Source: Phoronis australis (lineage: Eukaryota; Phoronida; Phoronidae). Taken from it: DNA of 64,000 bases. The notes under the pieces are model-generated. The model was not told the DNA's origin and searched no databases. It saw only the letters and a list, made by a program, of their open reading frames with translations. This document shows, piece after piece, positions 37,901 to 48,268 of the stretch. The DNA lies in contig NMRA01000951.1 in the NCBI GenBank assembly GCA_002633005.1, positions 4,427 to 68,426 on the forward strand, written 5' to 3'. Numbering within the stretch: the stretch's first letter is position 1; every line of letters starts with the position of its first letter. The position numbers and the translations under genes are program-made.

Positions 37901-38562
37901 ACGAGAACATGCACTCTCATGATTTTTCTAAAGAAGAAGTTTTGAAGAGTCAATCCTTTATAAAAGACTACTACTGTTTTTTTTACTCAGTTTCTTTAAT
38001 GTGCCACGTGGTATCTTCAATATACTAGCCAATTTTGGGGTCTTTTGACACACGCGTGATCATTATAATTACCATTCCTGCCGAGAGATGTCCCAGTTTT
38101 ATAATGGCGGTCACTAGATATCGGCTGCCGCAAATGAACACCTCGTAAAAACAGTGAATGCATAAATAAGAAGAGCCTAATAATGGGTACGAGTAATGCG
38201 TTTTTGGAATCACCATGATCACCAAGGCGAGAGGATTAAAAAAACATTAATACCAAGTATGTACGTTAATGGAGTCGGATTATAAACAATAACCCCATTC
38301 TCCACTGAGAGTGTGTTCCTAAACCCGGAATACGGAAGTCCCCACACACAGACACGCACAGATCACGGATTTCCTGTTTAAATCCATAAATTACTTACAA
38401 AGCACCACTACACGAAGTACAAACATATGACCCCAAAGTCACGTTAACGTATGTTGGTCCCCTTTGGCCACAATCAAAACACTGTTTGTTGTGAGCCAAG
38501 GACACCATTTCACGCAACATTTTAAGGTGTTTTTCATCTTGCTTGCGCTTGTTGGTGGCCAT
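25984..38562 (-). CDS. AGFG1: Arf-GAP domain and FG repeat-containing protein 1 (Hrb/RIP)
   Basis: AGFG1 joins an ArfGAP zinc finger to an FG/NPF-rich tail that binds EH-domain proteins and clathrin adaptors. It sorts cargo such as VAMP7, and the human protein was first described as a nuclear-export cofactor. Exons in transcript order: 38399-38562, 36261-36354, 35068-35316, 34332-34500, 33595-33684, 31343-31570, 30803-30919, 29668-29715, 28156-28646, 25984-26043. All phases agree, giving 569 residues (human 562). Seen directly: CFDC and CTSC forming CX2CX16CX2C, followed by X4-R (Arg on exon 2); RGLNPPHRVKSISM; YEKKRWYV; GGGFADFGSFGQ; five NPF motifs (TNPFV, ANPFG, SVNPFL, SVNPFM and C-terminal TNPFL). 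ATG at 38562 is in a strong AAGATGG context; an upstream in-frame ATG at 38610 would add 16 residues. Confidence 0.95.
26643..27190. repeat. Tandem repeat, units of 192-198 bp, about three copies
   Basis: Each unit runs from 'gagcgctcggaggagcgaca' through a GAC/GAT-rich tract to 'aggctgcagtcttgttcaat'. Starts are 26643, 26835 and 27033, so both periods are multiples of three. On the minus strand one frame stays open through all units and reads a hydrophobic stretch (NVIVLFIIAAFIV) followed by NFAKCRSSERS, once per unit. The plus strand reads an acidic Asp-rich frame. It sits in the last AGFG1 intron. Whether it is translated is unknown. Confidence 0.8.
27191..28155. other. AGFG1 last-intron sequence with promoter-like motifs
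   Basis: No gene called. 27686-27735 holds an NRF1-type tgcgcatgcgcc and, on the minus strand, AAGATGGCGG (YY1-like); a further AATGGCCGCC lies near 27860. Such motifs normally mark TSS regions, or an inserted element carrying its own promoter. A minus-strand frame (27468-27728) starts at the YY1-like ATG but matches no family I know. Confidence 0.35.
31693..31740. mobile_element. Fragment of the short hAT-like family
   Basis: CAGGGCTTCGAATGAACC followed by 'gagaaaaaagaggaaatttt' is the reverse complement of the right end of the element at 16842-17089. The other end was not located. It lies in an AGFG1 intron. Confidence 0.45.
33970..34195. repeat. CA-rich minisatellite in AGFG1 intron 4
   Basis: Alternating acacac tracts and copies of 'catccatggctccttacag', about five units of 30-50 bp. 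Confidence 0.75.
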
Positions 38563-38890
38563 CTTGAATATGTTGACCGTAAATAACCGAAAGTTATCGA
38601 GTTCATCCACTGCGCGCCAGCTTCTTCCCAGTGCTGTTATCCAACATTTTACGAAATTGAGAAGCCCATGTCAACTCATTCATCACATTATTTACACTTT
38701 GTCAACCTATTAGTGTCTACAAATGAGTTAGTTCCAAATAGTTCTCAGAAATACAATCTCCATGTTTGATCGGGTATCACCGTAAATGTCCGACCATTTC
38801 CCCGCAACTGACATAAACTTCCGGTGTCTCTGGAGTGTGGAACAGTGTAGAAAACAGGCAAAAGTTGAGAGGTTGCATGTGTGTTTAGCT
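38563..38890. promoter_or_regulatory. Shared (bidirectional) promoter region of AGFG1 and the coiled-coil gene
   Basis: The AGFG1 start (38562, minus) and the coiled-coil gene start (38891, plus) are divergent and only 328 bp apart, so this segment must contain both 5' UTRs and at least the core promoters. A YY1-like AAGATGG overlaps the AGFG1 initiator codon. No TATA box stands out. Inferred from geometry. Confidence 0.6.
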
Positions 38891-41800
38891 ATGTCCAAGC
38901 GACGGATACGTTATGCACGAGATCCCCTCGAGCTCTTAGAAAGGATTCTCAACAAAACAACGTTGACTACTCAAAAATTAAGACACACTCAAATTCAAGG
39001 TATTCTACATCGACCTCCGAGTCCATACTGTACATACAGCATCAATGATTGTCAGTCTGTTAAAAGTACAGTCTCGGTTTGTCAGTGACAGTAATTTTTT
39101 ACAATTAATCTTTGCTTTTGACTCCTGTAACAAACTGTAATATAAATCAAGGCCACAGCATCCTTTGGTGTGATAAACCTGACTTGGCAATGACTCAAGC
39201 CAGTAAAGGGGAGTTCGATCGACAACCTCATTTCCAAATACATCTATTTCAATTTCTCTAATTCAGTGCAGGGCCACTTTAGACAGTAGTAGTGCTAAAA
39301 ATCCAATAGAATATTTTCACTGTTGCCAACTTGATTTGTTCTATTTCAAAGCTTAGTTTGAGCTAATTAGACTGCCATGGCTGAGGTGTTCAATTTGTGG
39401 AGTTGAGGCATTTCATTTCGACTGTACGTTCTTGTGACTCAGTTTTTCAATCCTTGTTGGGAGCTGTGCTTCATACAAAATATCTATATTTGATGCAAAT
39501 ATATGTTTATTTACTTACAGTCATTTTGCACACCCAAGTGTAAGTACTTATGACATTTTATTGAAAACATGTCAGCAATCCTATGATGTATTGATTGACA
39601 TGTGTTTTTACAATCAATACATAATTGTTATTGTTTATATGTTAATTGATCTCTTTGATTATTTTTGTGTCTTTTTGTATTTGTTTGATTAAGCTTGAGT
39701 TAACTCAGACAATATTTCACTGTATGAGAGCCTACAATTACAGAGTCTTTATAGTGTGGCATGGTGACTGGCAGGTCTCACTTTCTGTTGATGTGGTGAA
39801 GTGACAGGCACTAATCTGTTGTTGTTTAATTTAATTGTGATGTGCCTAATGGATAATAAGAAAAGAATTCAATCTCAGTATTTTGTAAATGTTGAAAGGG
39901 TTTTAAGAAGTGAGTATAGAATGCTTTATTTTTTTATTGACTTGAAGGAATGGGTTATAAGATTTGTTGAATTTTCAACATGCTCAAATATTTACTTCAA
40001 ATCTCTTTAGTCTGTTTGTTAGTTATAAACCTTAGTAAAGTTCTGATTGTTTAAGCTTATAGAAGTAGGATGTTTGAGTTCTTGCATACATAATATGAGT
40101 AGGGGCTGTGGTGTAACAAAAAAGCTTGGCATGACCTAATTAAATTGGCATTAGTTTCAATACTCAGTATAGCTGTTCTTAATGGAAAAGCAACAAATTC
40201 TCCTGTTCTAAATCTTGTAACTGGCCTTCACATGTGTGTTTGGGTGCATAACTCATGCTTTAGGTCAATAGTTCATTTTTTTCTAGGCAGGTGACTCTAG
40301 TAGATTTGTTTTGGGTGAGTGACCCATGACTGAAGTGGGGGATACCAAAGGTTGTGACTCCTGATCCTTCCCTTTGCTTAAAGATGCTTTTTACCCAGCT
40401 TTATCTCATCAGTTTCTTCTGCATAAGGAATTGAAAATTGTATTAAATTACTTGTAGGAGATGATAAGTGACATCACTGAAGTTTGTTGTTCAACAAATA
40501 CAATGAGTGGGCTGTTGCCATCACGAATGTAGAATCTTGGCGTGACATGTAAGATATCATGACCATGACTCACCAGCACTGAGCGGAAAACTAGATCTAC
40601 CAATCATTAACACCACCACGATCTCCATGACTTTGATCAGTCTAGGGTGAACCTGAACCTGTCTTTGATCTGTGTGTGGGAGAACCTGAACCTGTCTTTC
40701 CTTTGGGTCCAACCTCTCTAACATCTGATTTCAGAGCATGGAGACCATGCTTTGGTGCAGATCCATCAAAGTCACCAAGATGAGAAGGAGCAGCTTGTCC
40801 GTGAAGCAGTTCAGCAGGTCGAAGATCGCGCGACAAGGGAGTTAACAGCAGCTCTGAAACGACTCAGAGGTCAACTGGATGAAGAGAAGCGGAGAGCATT
40901 AGAACGGCAGAAAAATGTGAGGACACCTATTGTGTAATAAGCGAATTGTTTTGGTCTTTGCCTCTTGTGAGCATGTTTCATAATTGATTCAGTAATCTGT
41001 TTGACTTATTTTCTTTTCACAACTATTTGATGTTATACAGAAGTCAAAGCACACACACACACACACACTTGCTACAGTAAAATCTCAACAATTTAGGGCA
41101 CAATAAGACAGACAAGTGAAATTTTATTTTGTGGCTGTGTTTATTTCTGTAGTTGATTATATAAACTAATACATGGCTTTGTTACTGTTCATTTAAAGTT
41201 AATATTGAAATTGATTTTTGACCAAAACCTGCTTGCTTTGGATATTATAATTGTGGAGACTTGCTCTGTTACATTTGGCCCCACGTTGGGCGCCAAATGT
41301 AACAGAGCAAGTCTCCACTGAACCTCAAAATATGTATTTTCTCTCATCAGGCATTCGTTTCAGTTCAATTTGCACATGATAACGATCAACTTTCTATGAA
41401 AGCAAAAGAAGGAAACACCCTTTTCCTAAGCCTGTCGCTAGCGAAGTGCCCGACACATACAGTCGCGCCCACATGCCCACGTAACAAAGACGCACTGAGA
41501 CGCAACAAAGACATTAGCATAAGAATAACTGAACATTTGCAACTAAATAAGAATAACAATAAGCGTAAAGTTACGAACGTCCCGTCACAGTTTGTATTTT
41601 ACAGATGACTGTAACTGTTTGCTGTGCCAGCTGGCATATTATTTATCATTATCACTTTTTGACCTGGTCTTGCACTGTCCTTTGTTTCATACATTGCCTT
41701 GTTACATTTGATTGGTTGTTTCCATTCAGCAATATGAAAGTTTAGCCAAAAGGGTAGCAGAGCAACGGGACCGGCTGGAAAGTGAACGGATGCGACTTTT

Positions 41801-44800
41801 AACAAAAAAATTACAGAAAGAAAAAGAAGAAGCACTAGAAGAACAGTGGAAGGAAGCTGAGAGGTTTGAATTTTTGTGAAATTACCAATCCACCTCATCT
41901 CTCTGTCCACAAACACAGCATCATGGGATCTCACTCGCAGCAATCCCACTCATCATTCTGTTCTCAATCACTGTNNNNNNNNNNNNNNNNNNNNNNNNNN
42001 NNNNNNNNNNNNNNNNNNNNNNNNNNNNNNNNNNNNNNNNNNNNNNNNNNNNNNNNNNNNNNNNNNNNNNNNNNNNNNNNNNNNNNNNNNNNNNNNNNNN
42101 NNNNNNNNNNNNNNNNNNNNNNNNNNNNNNNNNNNNNNNNNNNNNNNNNNNNNNNNNNNNNNNNNNNNNNNNNNNNNNNNNNNNNNNNNNNNNNNNNNNN
42201 NNNNNNNNNNNNNNNNNNNNNNNNNNNNNNNNNNNNNNNNNNNNNNNNNNNNNNNNNNNNNNNNNNNNNNNNNNNNNNNNNNNNNNNNNNNNNNNNNNNN
42301 NNNNNNNNNNNNNNNNNNNNNNNNNNNNNNNNNNNNNNNNNNNNNNNNNNNNNNNNNNNNNNNNNNNNNNNNNNNNNNNNNNNNNNNNNNNNNNNNNNNN
42401 NNNNNNNNNNNNNNNNNNNNNNNNNNNNNNNNNNNNNNNNNNNNNNNNNNNNNNNNNNNNNNNNNNNNNNNNNNNNNNNNNNNNNNTTTGTTTTCAGGAT
42501 AAAAGAAATCGCCATACAAGCAGCCTGCGATGCATTGAGAATAGAGCTGAGAAAGCAATTCATTCTAGAAAAGGAAAAGGCAATAGCAGAAGCTCTTGCA
42601 CTGGCAAGGGTAATAATTCCTTCAATTTTTATGTCCCCGTGAATATATGGGTACATATTGCCATCATCTGTCCAGTGTCCATTTGGCATCTCCTACGCTA
42701 ACATTTCCGGTTTTGTTAACCAAACACCTAAGCAAGACTGTGACTGAGCTGTACGAATTGATTCATAAATTAATTCTTGTGGCTTAGCCGCAATGTTGAA
42801 GAAAACCTATTTGCTAATTTTTCTTATAATGCATCCATTTTAAAAATTCTAAGATGGCCACTGTTTATTTTTCAATTTTAAAAGCAGTCGTGTTGGTCAT
42901 TTGCTTTATTTGTTGTTCGTTTTTTACTTTGAAACTCGTACAGTAAACAGGCGCGTTGATTAACACTGCAGTTATCTCATCGGATACACATTCAGCCCAG
43001 CCCATGAATAGCGACTAGCTCACTTCAATCTTTGACAGCGCTATCAAGCCTTTGATATGCTGAGGAATTTGCTTGATACTCTTGGGTAAACAGTACACGC
43101 TTTCTCATCCTCTTGTATGCAAATCCTGTTAGCCCAAGATTTGCTTAATGATCTGCTAATCCCTGGCAGGATCTTTGTGAAATTTGGCAAGTGTATTCCT
43201 ACTAATGTTACAACAGATATTTATTTTGTGATGTATCCAACTACTGCTGTGCCCCCTAGTGGCAATTCCATTTTTTGCATTTGCCTTTGTATCAGGTTTT
43301 CATGGAACTTGGCAGTTGGCAAATATTAGGTTTTATTCAGACAGATTTATTTTGGACAGATTCAACTTATTCTGTAAAACCTAGTGCCCATTTTTCTTAC
43401 CTTTTAGTCTTGTTTAGGTGGTATCCTTTTAAATATGCCAAACTACTCGAATGATTATAATAGAATTTGGCAGATATGTTTTCAGTGAGAGCACAGCTGG
43501 CATTGATTTCCACACAAATTTGAGTACTGTTACAGTAGCATTTTTCTTTTCCCTCTACCTCAATATCAAGCAAGGTTTTGATTTTCATGAAATTTGGTTA
43601 TATTCGTTCCCATTGATGAGAGCACAGCTGACGCTGATTTTGGTAAGAGTATGCAACTACTGTGGCATTCCCTAGTGGCAGTAGATGATGGCACCTCCTC
43701 TGGAGAATTTCTCATTTACACTGGTCACTCCTGAGATTCCCTTTGCCCTCAGACAACTTTTATAATGCCTATTCAGCTCGCCCTTTGTATTCAAGCTTGT
43801 GAAGCAGAAAGGTAATCACTAGCACTACTCTATGTGGTGGTTGTTATTATACCAAAATAATGGAAATGTCGAAAGTACGGGTTTGATTACATTTTAGATA
43901 CCGGTATTAAAAAATAACTAAAAATGGTATATAACCTTGGGTTTATCTTGACAAGGGCCATTTTCCAATCGATCATTGGTTTTGAATATGTATACCATTT
44001 TCGTCATTTTATTTTTAATACTTCAGTCTACTTTAAATGTTTTGTTTCCTGTCGGGTTGCTATCTTTTGATTTTATGTTTAAACTTTAAGTGCCAAAACA
44101 GTGGCAGATTTTGATCGCCAGTGAAACTTAGAAGCCAGCTCTCGCCCACCAACCCACATCATCTATTGCTTGGCTTTTCTCATTGACTTTGAAGCTAGCC
44201 ATAGTTAAAGTTTTCATGACACGTGTTTCCTGGCCAGCTGATTGTCAAGTATCACAGTTTTCTGGTTAGCGTGCTACTCCTTGAGTAAAGAAGTTCGACA
44301 TGACTGGGCAATAGGCGCTGTCTTAAAAGCAATTGACGTCTAATTTGGTGTCGGTATGTTGTTTCTATTTGTCGTAGTTTAGTTGTACAATAAAAGAATA
44401 AACCTAAAATTCACCAGTATGTATAGGCAGAGATGTTTACTGCAGTTTATGTCCGGCTGATTACACTTAATTGGGTCTTGCTGGCACTGGACAATGTGGT
44501 CATCACAACTGAGTCCAACTCTGGCACCTTTGTGGAAAATTGTTATTGCATCTGAGCACCCTTTGTATCTTTGTGATTCACACCGTGGGCACATATCAAC
44601 ACTCTGCGTTGCTTTTGTTCGAATCTCTGGCAAGCTGTTTCATTTCTAAATACTGGTATTATATGGTTTCTTATTGAATACATTGAATGAATGCACTTAC
44701 ATGCATTTGCATGGAACACAGGTATTTAACTTAACCAAATATTTTTTACCAAACTTTAGCTTGCAGTTAGTTGACTAATATGTTTCCAGTCGTATACAAG

Positions 44801-47251
44801 GATTTTCTCTAAGTCAGTACTTTTTGTAAAAAAATACTATCAGCCAAAATCTGTGGTGCCAAAGGGTGACCTATCTAATAACATTGCATACCAATTTGTA
44901 ACCGAATTTTGTGTACTTTCTTTGTTTTGCTCATGGTCTGTTGATTTTACACATCACGTTGTTTTTTTGTTGTTTACATAGGAGAAGTTCCGTATTCGTG
45001 AGCTGGAGACAATAAAGCGAGTGAGAGAAGAATGTGAACAGCGAGCTGCAGAGGAGGCAGCTAGAGTGGCAGAGTTGCACAAGATTGAGCTGGAGAAACA
45101 GAGACAACGGTGAGCATGTCTATAACTTGTGTTGATTGACTGGAATCACCAGTGGAACATGGTATGCACTGTTCAACAGCGAGCATGTCTGTAATTTGTG
45201 TTGGTTGACTGGCATCAACAGAGCAGTGGTATACAGTGTTCATAAGTGACCTTAGTTTAGTGTGCAACTTTGTTAACTCTTCTGAGAACAAGGAAAGTGT
45301 GACTAGATTGTTAACTTGTATGAAACTTAGACCTAAGGTACATGTGACGTAATAGCTCTATTTCGTTTAAGCAGACATCTTTTATTAGTTATCATAAGAT
45401 GGAAATTATTTCAAATCTGTCGTGCTGAAGTCCACTCAATGGTGACAGTTAGTCAATCTCATTTTTCAGATACTCCATCCTTCATCAGAAATTTCAGAAA
45501 GAAATTGCCCATAAACAAAGAGTAGAGAAAGATTTCATGGTGAGTGTCATTACTTGAACCATGTGTAAACTAACTGAGGTCTTCTGTTGATCCATGCTGA
45601 AGTTCTACCAAGAAGAAATCTTTCTACAATGGAAGCAAAGAGTACTGAGGGTGCTTACGAAACGTTTACAATGAAGACTGCCTTCTATAATGGTTTTACC
45701 TGACTAAGGCACAACAAATGACTACATATAAGCTTGAGATTTCAGTTCTGTTGTGTGCCAAAACTCCATCAAGCTTAAGTGAGAAGAGTAGCTGTCTAGG
45801 TAAATGAATGTCTTGGATTCAGAACTTTAATGGTGCATGTAAATTCGGAAGATATTTTTACACTTTTTTCACATTCTTTGCTTGCTACCGCAACAGAAGG
45901 CTAGTTTATAGTGAATCTGAAACTTATATCTCAGCTGTCCAGGTTGCTATCATTATAGTTTGGATGTTTAAATCAGGGACCAGGTAAATGCAGGGTTTCC
46001 ATTTGGACACCACTTTAATTATTAAGTCCTTTCTATGAGCAGCGGTGGTGTGTCGTATGTACAGTGTTTTTATTTAACATGATGCCCAGTGGATAGTCCA
46101 GACAAAGAGTTCAGCCATGCACAACATACTTGGTGTTACTAGAGTCCCACAAGCACAAGTCAAATATGGTGGAAGTTCCCTGCATACATACTGCAACAAC
46201 AGATTGTTTTTGATGTTTTTCCCGATAAACCACACAATCACAAATGGCCCTGTAAAAGAATAAATTATTAAATTAACTGTTTCACTTAATGGTATCCACA
46301 ATTTCAAGTGTCTGAGATTATTAACAAATTCATGTCAATTGAGCTTCAGTCACCTATCAGATCAATTCAAACAGCCAGGTACTGTGGTTGCCACTGCCCA
46401 CAATTAGGTGTGCTGATACGCTATTCCACAGCACAACTTACAATGAGGAACAACTGTCTTTACATAATTAGACAGTGTAGTTTTATTGGTGGCCACTAAT
46501 AGTCTGGTTGTGGAACGTTGTTGGAAAGGTTGCATTTTTCTTTAAGTCACTTTGTGCTCACTCACTTAATAATATGTTCTACTTGACAATGTTCAATTGT
46601 TAATTTTTATTCACATTCAGGTACAGGTAAAGAAAAAACATTTGCGAAATGTTATGAAGGTGAACGCATTTTCCTTTGGGTTTTGTTTATTCTGGCATAT
46701 ATTCCCAGTCAAATATTCAGATGATCGCGAGGTTTACCATGTGATTTTTCCCGCAAGCACTTTTCATTGTCCGATCTCCGTAAATTATTGAACCGCTCTG
46801 TAAGTGTCCCAAGCTCATCTAAAACCATCCAGCTTTTTCGTTGGCAAATAATGTTTGTCACACAAAGATGGAGGAAGATGGCAGTGTTTACATTTTTCGA
46901 GCACCCTGATTGGGTGTAATTAATAGCTTGATTGACATATTAGAATTGTCCAGACTTTGGTTTCTGATTTGTTCATTTACCATGTCCATCATGCCAATGT
47001 ATTGGTTGTTCTTGCTGTAGGAATTACAAGAAGACTACAGGCGCTTCATGGACTACACAGACGGCCAGTATCACTCTGACTTCATGATGATGTTACGTAA
47101 TTATGGACTCCAGCTCGCACACAAACGGGTCAGCGAGGTTTCGTATAAAGACATAGAGGGCGCCACTAAAGAAGAGCCAGCGAAGTCACCACGAAAACCA
47201 ATCATAAATCTCAACATTCCAACGAAATTAGACAATACTCTGAAGACATGA
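38891..47251 (+). CDS. Coiled-coil protein resembling C6orf163
   Basis: Exons 38891-38999, 40735-40916, 41730-41863, 42498-42609, 44982-45109, 45470-45539 and 47021-47251 join in perfect phase to 321 residues. After about residue 40 the chain is almost continuous charged heptad-type helix (for example HQSHQDEKEQLVREAVQQ, LTKKLQKEKEEALEEQWK, EKEKAIAEALALAREKF), so a long coiled coil is predicted. The last exon reads ELQEDYRRFMDYTDGQYHSD and a short basic tail. From memory, human C6orf163 (about 329 residues) has the same length, the same coiled-coil body and a similar E-L-Q-E-x-R-x-x-F-x-x-Y block near its end. Function is not established; expression of such proteins in ciliated cells would be a guess. 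The 512-bp gap lies in intron 3, but phases across it agree, so no exon need be missing. Confidence 0.8.
41050..41068. repeat. (CA)n microsatellite
   Basis: Perfect CA run of about 19 bases in intron 2 of the coiled-coil gene. Confidence 0.9.
41254..41319 (-). mobile_element. Palindromic LTR-retroelement fragment centred on a tRNA-Lys primer-binding site
   Basis: A perfect 26-bp inverted repeat (41254-41279 and 41294-41319; arm gtggagacttgctctgttac plus atttgg) encloses a 14-base loop. Read on the minus strand, the centre is TGGCGCCCAACGTGGGGC, the exact complement of the 3' end of tRNA-Lys including CCA, and a standard retroviral/retrotransposon primer-binding site. The base string before it ends TGTTACA, typical of an LTR 3' end. 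So the layout is LTR end, primer site, then the same LTR end inverted. No gag or pol sequence is present nearby. The flanking LTR extent is unclear. Confidence 0.75.
41975..42486. other. Assembly gap (512 N)
   Basis: Run of N inside intron 3 of the coiled-coil gene. The flanking exons keep phase across it. Confidence 1.
42610..44981. other. Intron 4 of the coiled-coil gene, degenerate repeats
   Basis: 2.4 kb without a supported gene. Between about 43120 and 43690 a loose repeat recurs ('tgaaatttggca', 'agagcacagctg', 'ccctagtggca'). One instance, TTGCCACTAGGGGGCAC on the minus strand at 43250-43266, matches the animal CTCF core exactly. A Cys-rich minus-strand frame (44379-44633) is noted under findings. 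Confidence 0.4.
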
Positions 47252-47629
47252 AATTTCTTGAACTGAACTGTAAATTTAAAAGGAGACGCACAGAGAGACC
47301 CGAACAATCTAAATTGGCTGGCCAGTGCCAGTTCAATGATGCTAGATGTTTACAAGTGAAGGCAAGTGAGGTCACATGCTTATATCGTAATGCGTGGTGA
47401 TACCATGTCAAGAATTATATGACTTTACTAAACCCACCTTATGGAGCACAGTCCTGTTAACTAGACACGGACTTGTGGTGTAAAATTCAACTTCCGAAGT
47501 GCAACCCTGTTAAATAGGCAATGACTCATTGTGATGTAAAGTTCAACTCAAGAAGTCATTAGATGGGATCGTAGAGTGCTGAAATTTATTTACTGATAGT
47601 CATCACACTAGTTACTGAAGCCATGACAA

Positions 47630-47635
47630 AATAAA
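47630..47635 (+). terminator. Polyadenylation signal of the coiled-coil gene
   Basis: AATAAA 379 bp after the stop codon, followed by T-rich and then G-rich sequence (ttgtcctcatggtcttgggg). The 3' UTR is 47252 to about 47660. Confidence 0.6.
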
Positions 47636-48268
47636 CATATTTACTTTATGACCCTTGTCCTCATGGTCTTGGGGGGGTGATCTTCTGGTTTACTGGCCGA
47701 CCTCATATTGGGCACCTCGTAGTAAACAAATCAAGCCAGAGATTGTATACAATATAAGGGCACTCATATAACCACTTAAGCTTGTGAAAAACTTGGTGTT
47801 CTTGGCTCTAAAAAGTATGAATCACTCCATACTCACAATTAAGTTAATGGTCTCCTGCTAACATGTCTGTATTGGAAACTCTGTGATTGCACACGGGGAA
47901 GAACACTCAACTTGCAAATCTCAACTTTTAGACAAACAAGACTAAAATGTTAGTAAAGTTGTTAAGTTCACTTCTGCAACCAAATTCATACATCCCTGGT
48001 GAGACAAGTAGTTTTGTCTCAGCGCTTAAACTTGTCTTCCATCCATGTTCCCAAGGTGCACAAAGAATCACAGACTGTTACATCACTCATTGTCTGTAGT
48101 GCAACAAAGAGACTGCACTGGCAACACCACCTGATCTGACACTGATCAATAACAGATTATCAACTTCTGAACAAGCAGCCATGGAACTCAACACACTCTT
48201 GTTCAGTGAAACCCCTCTAGTACACGAGCACCACAAACAGAAATTATTCTATTCAGATTTTAAATTAA
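47636..48268. other. Spacer between convergent coiled-coil and LIPT2 genes
   Basis: Should contain the LIPT2 3' UTR. No canonical minus-strand AATAAA was found between 47640 and 48268, so a variant signal is likely. Confidence 0.4.

Noticed and set aside
41281-41298. tRNA-Lys gene
   Set aside because: Only the last 18 bases of tRNA-Lys with the post-transcriptional CCA are present; no anticodon or D arm. It is a retroelement primer-binding site.
41866-42689. Long open frames across 41975-42486
   Set aside because: They are open only because N codons are not stops.
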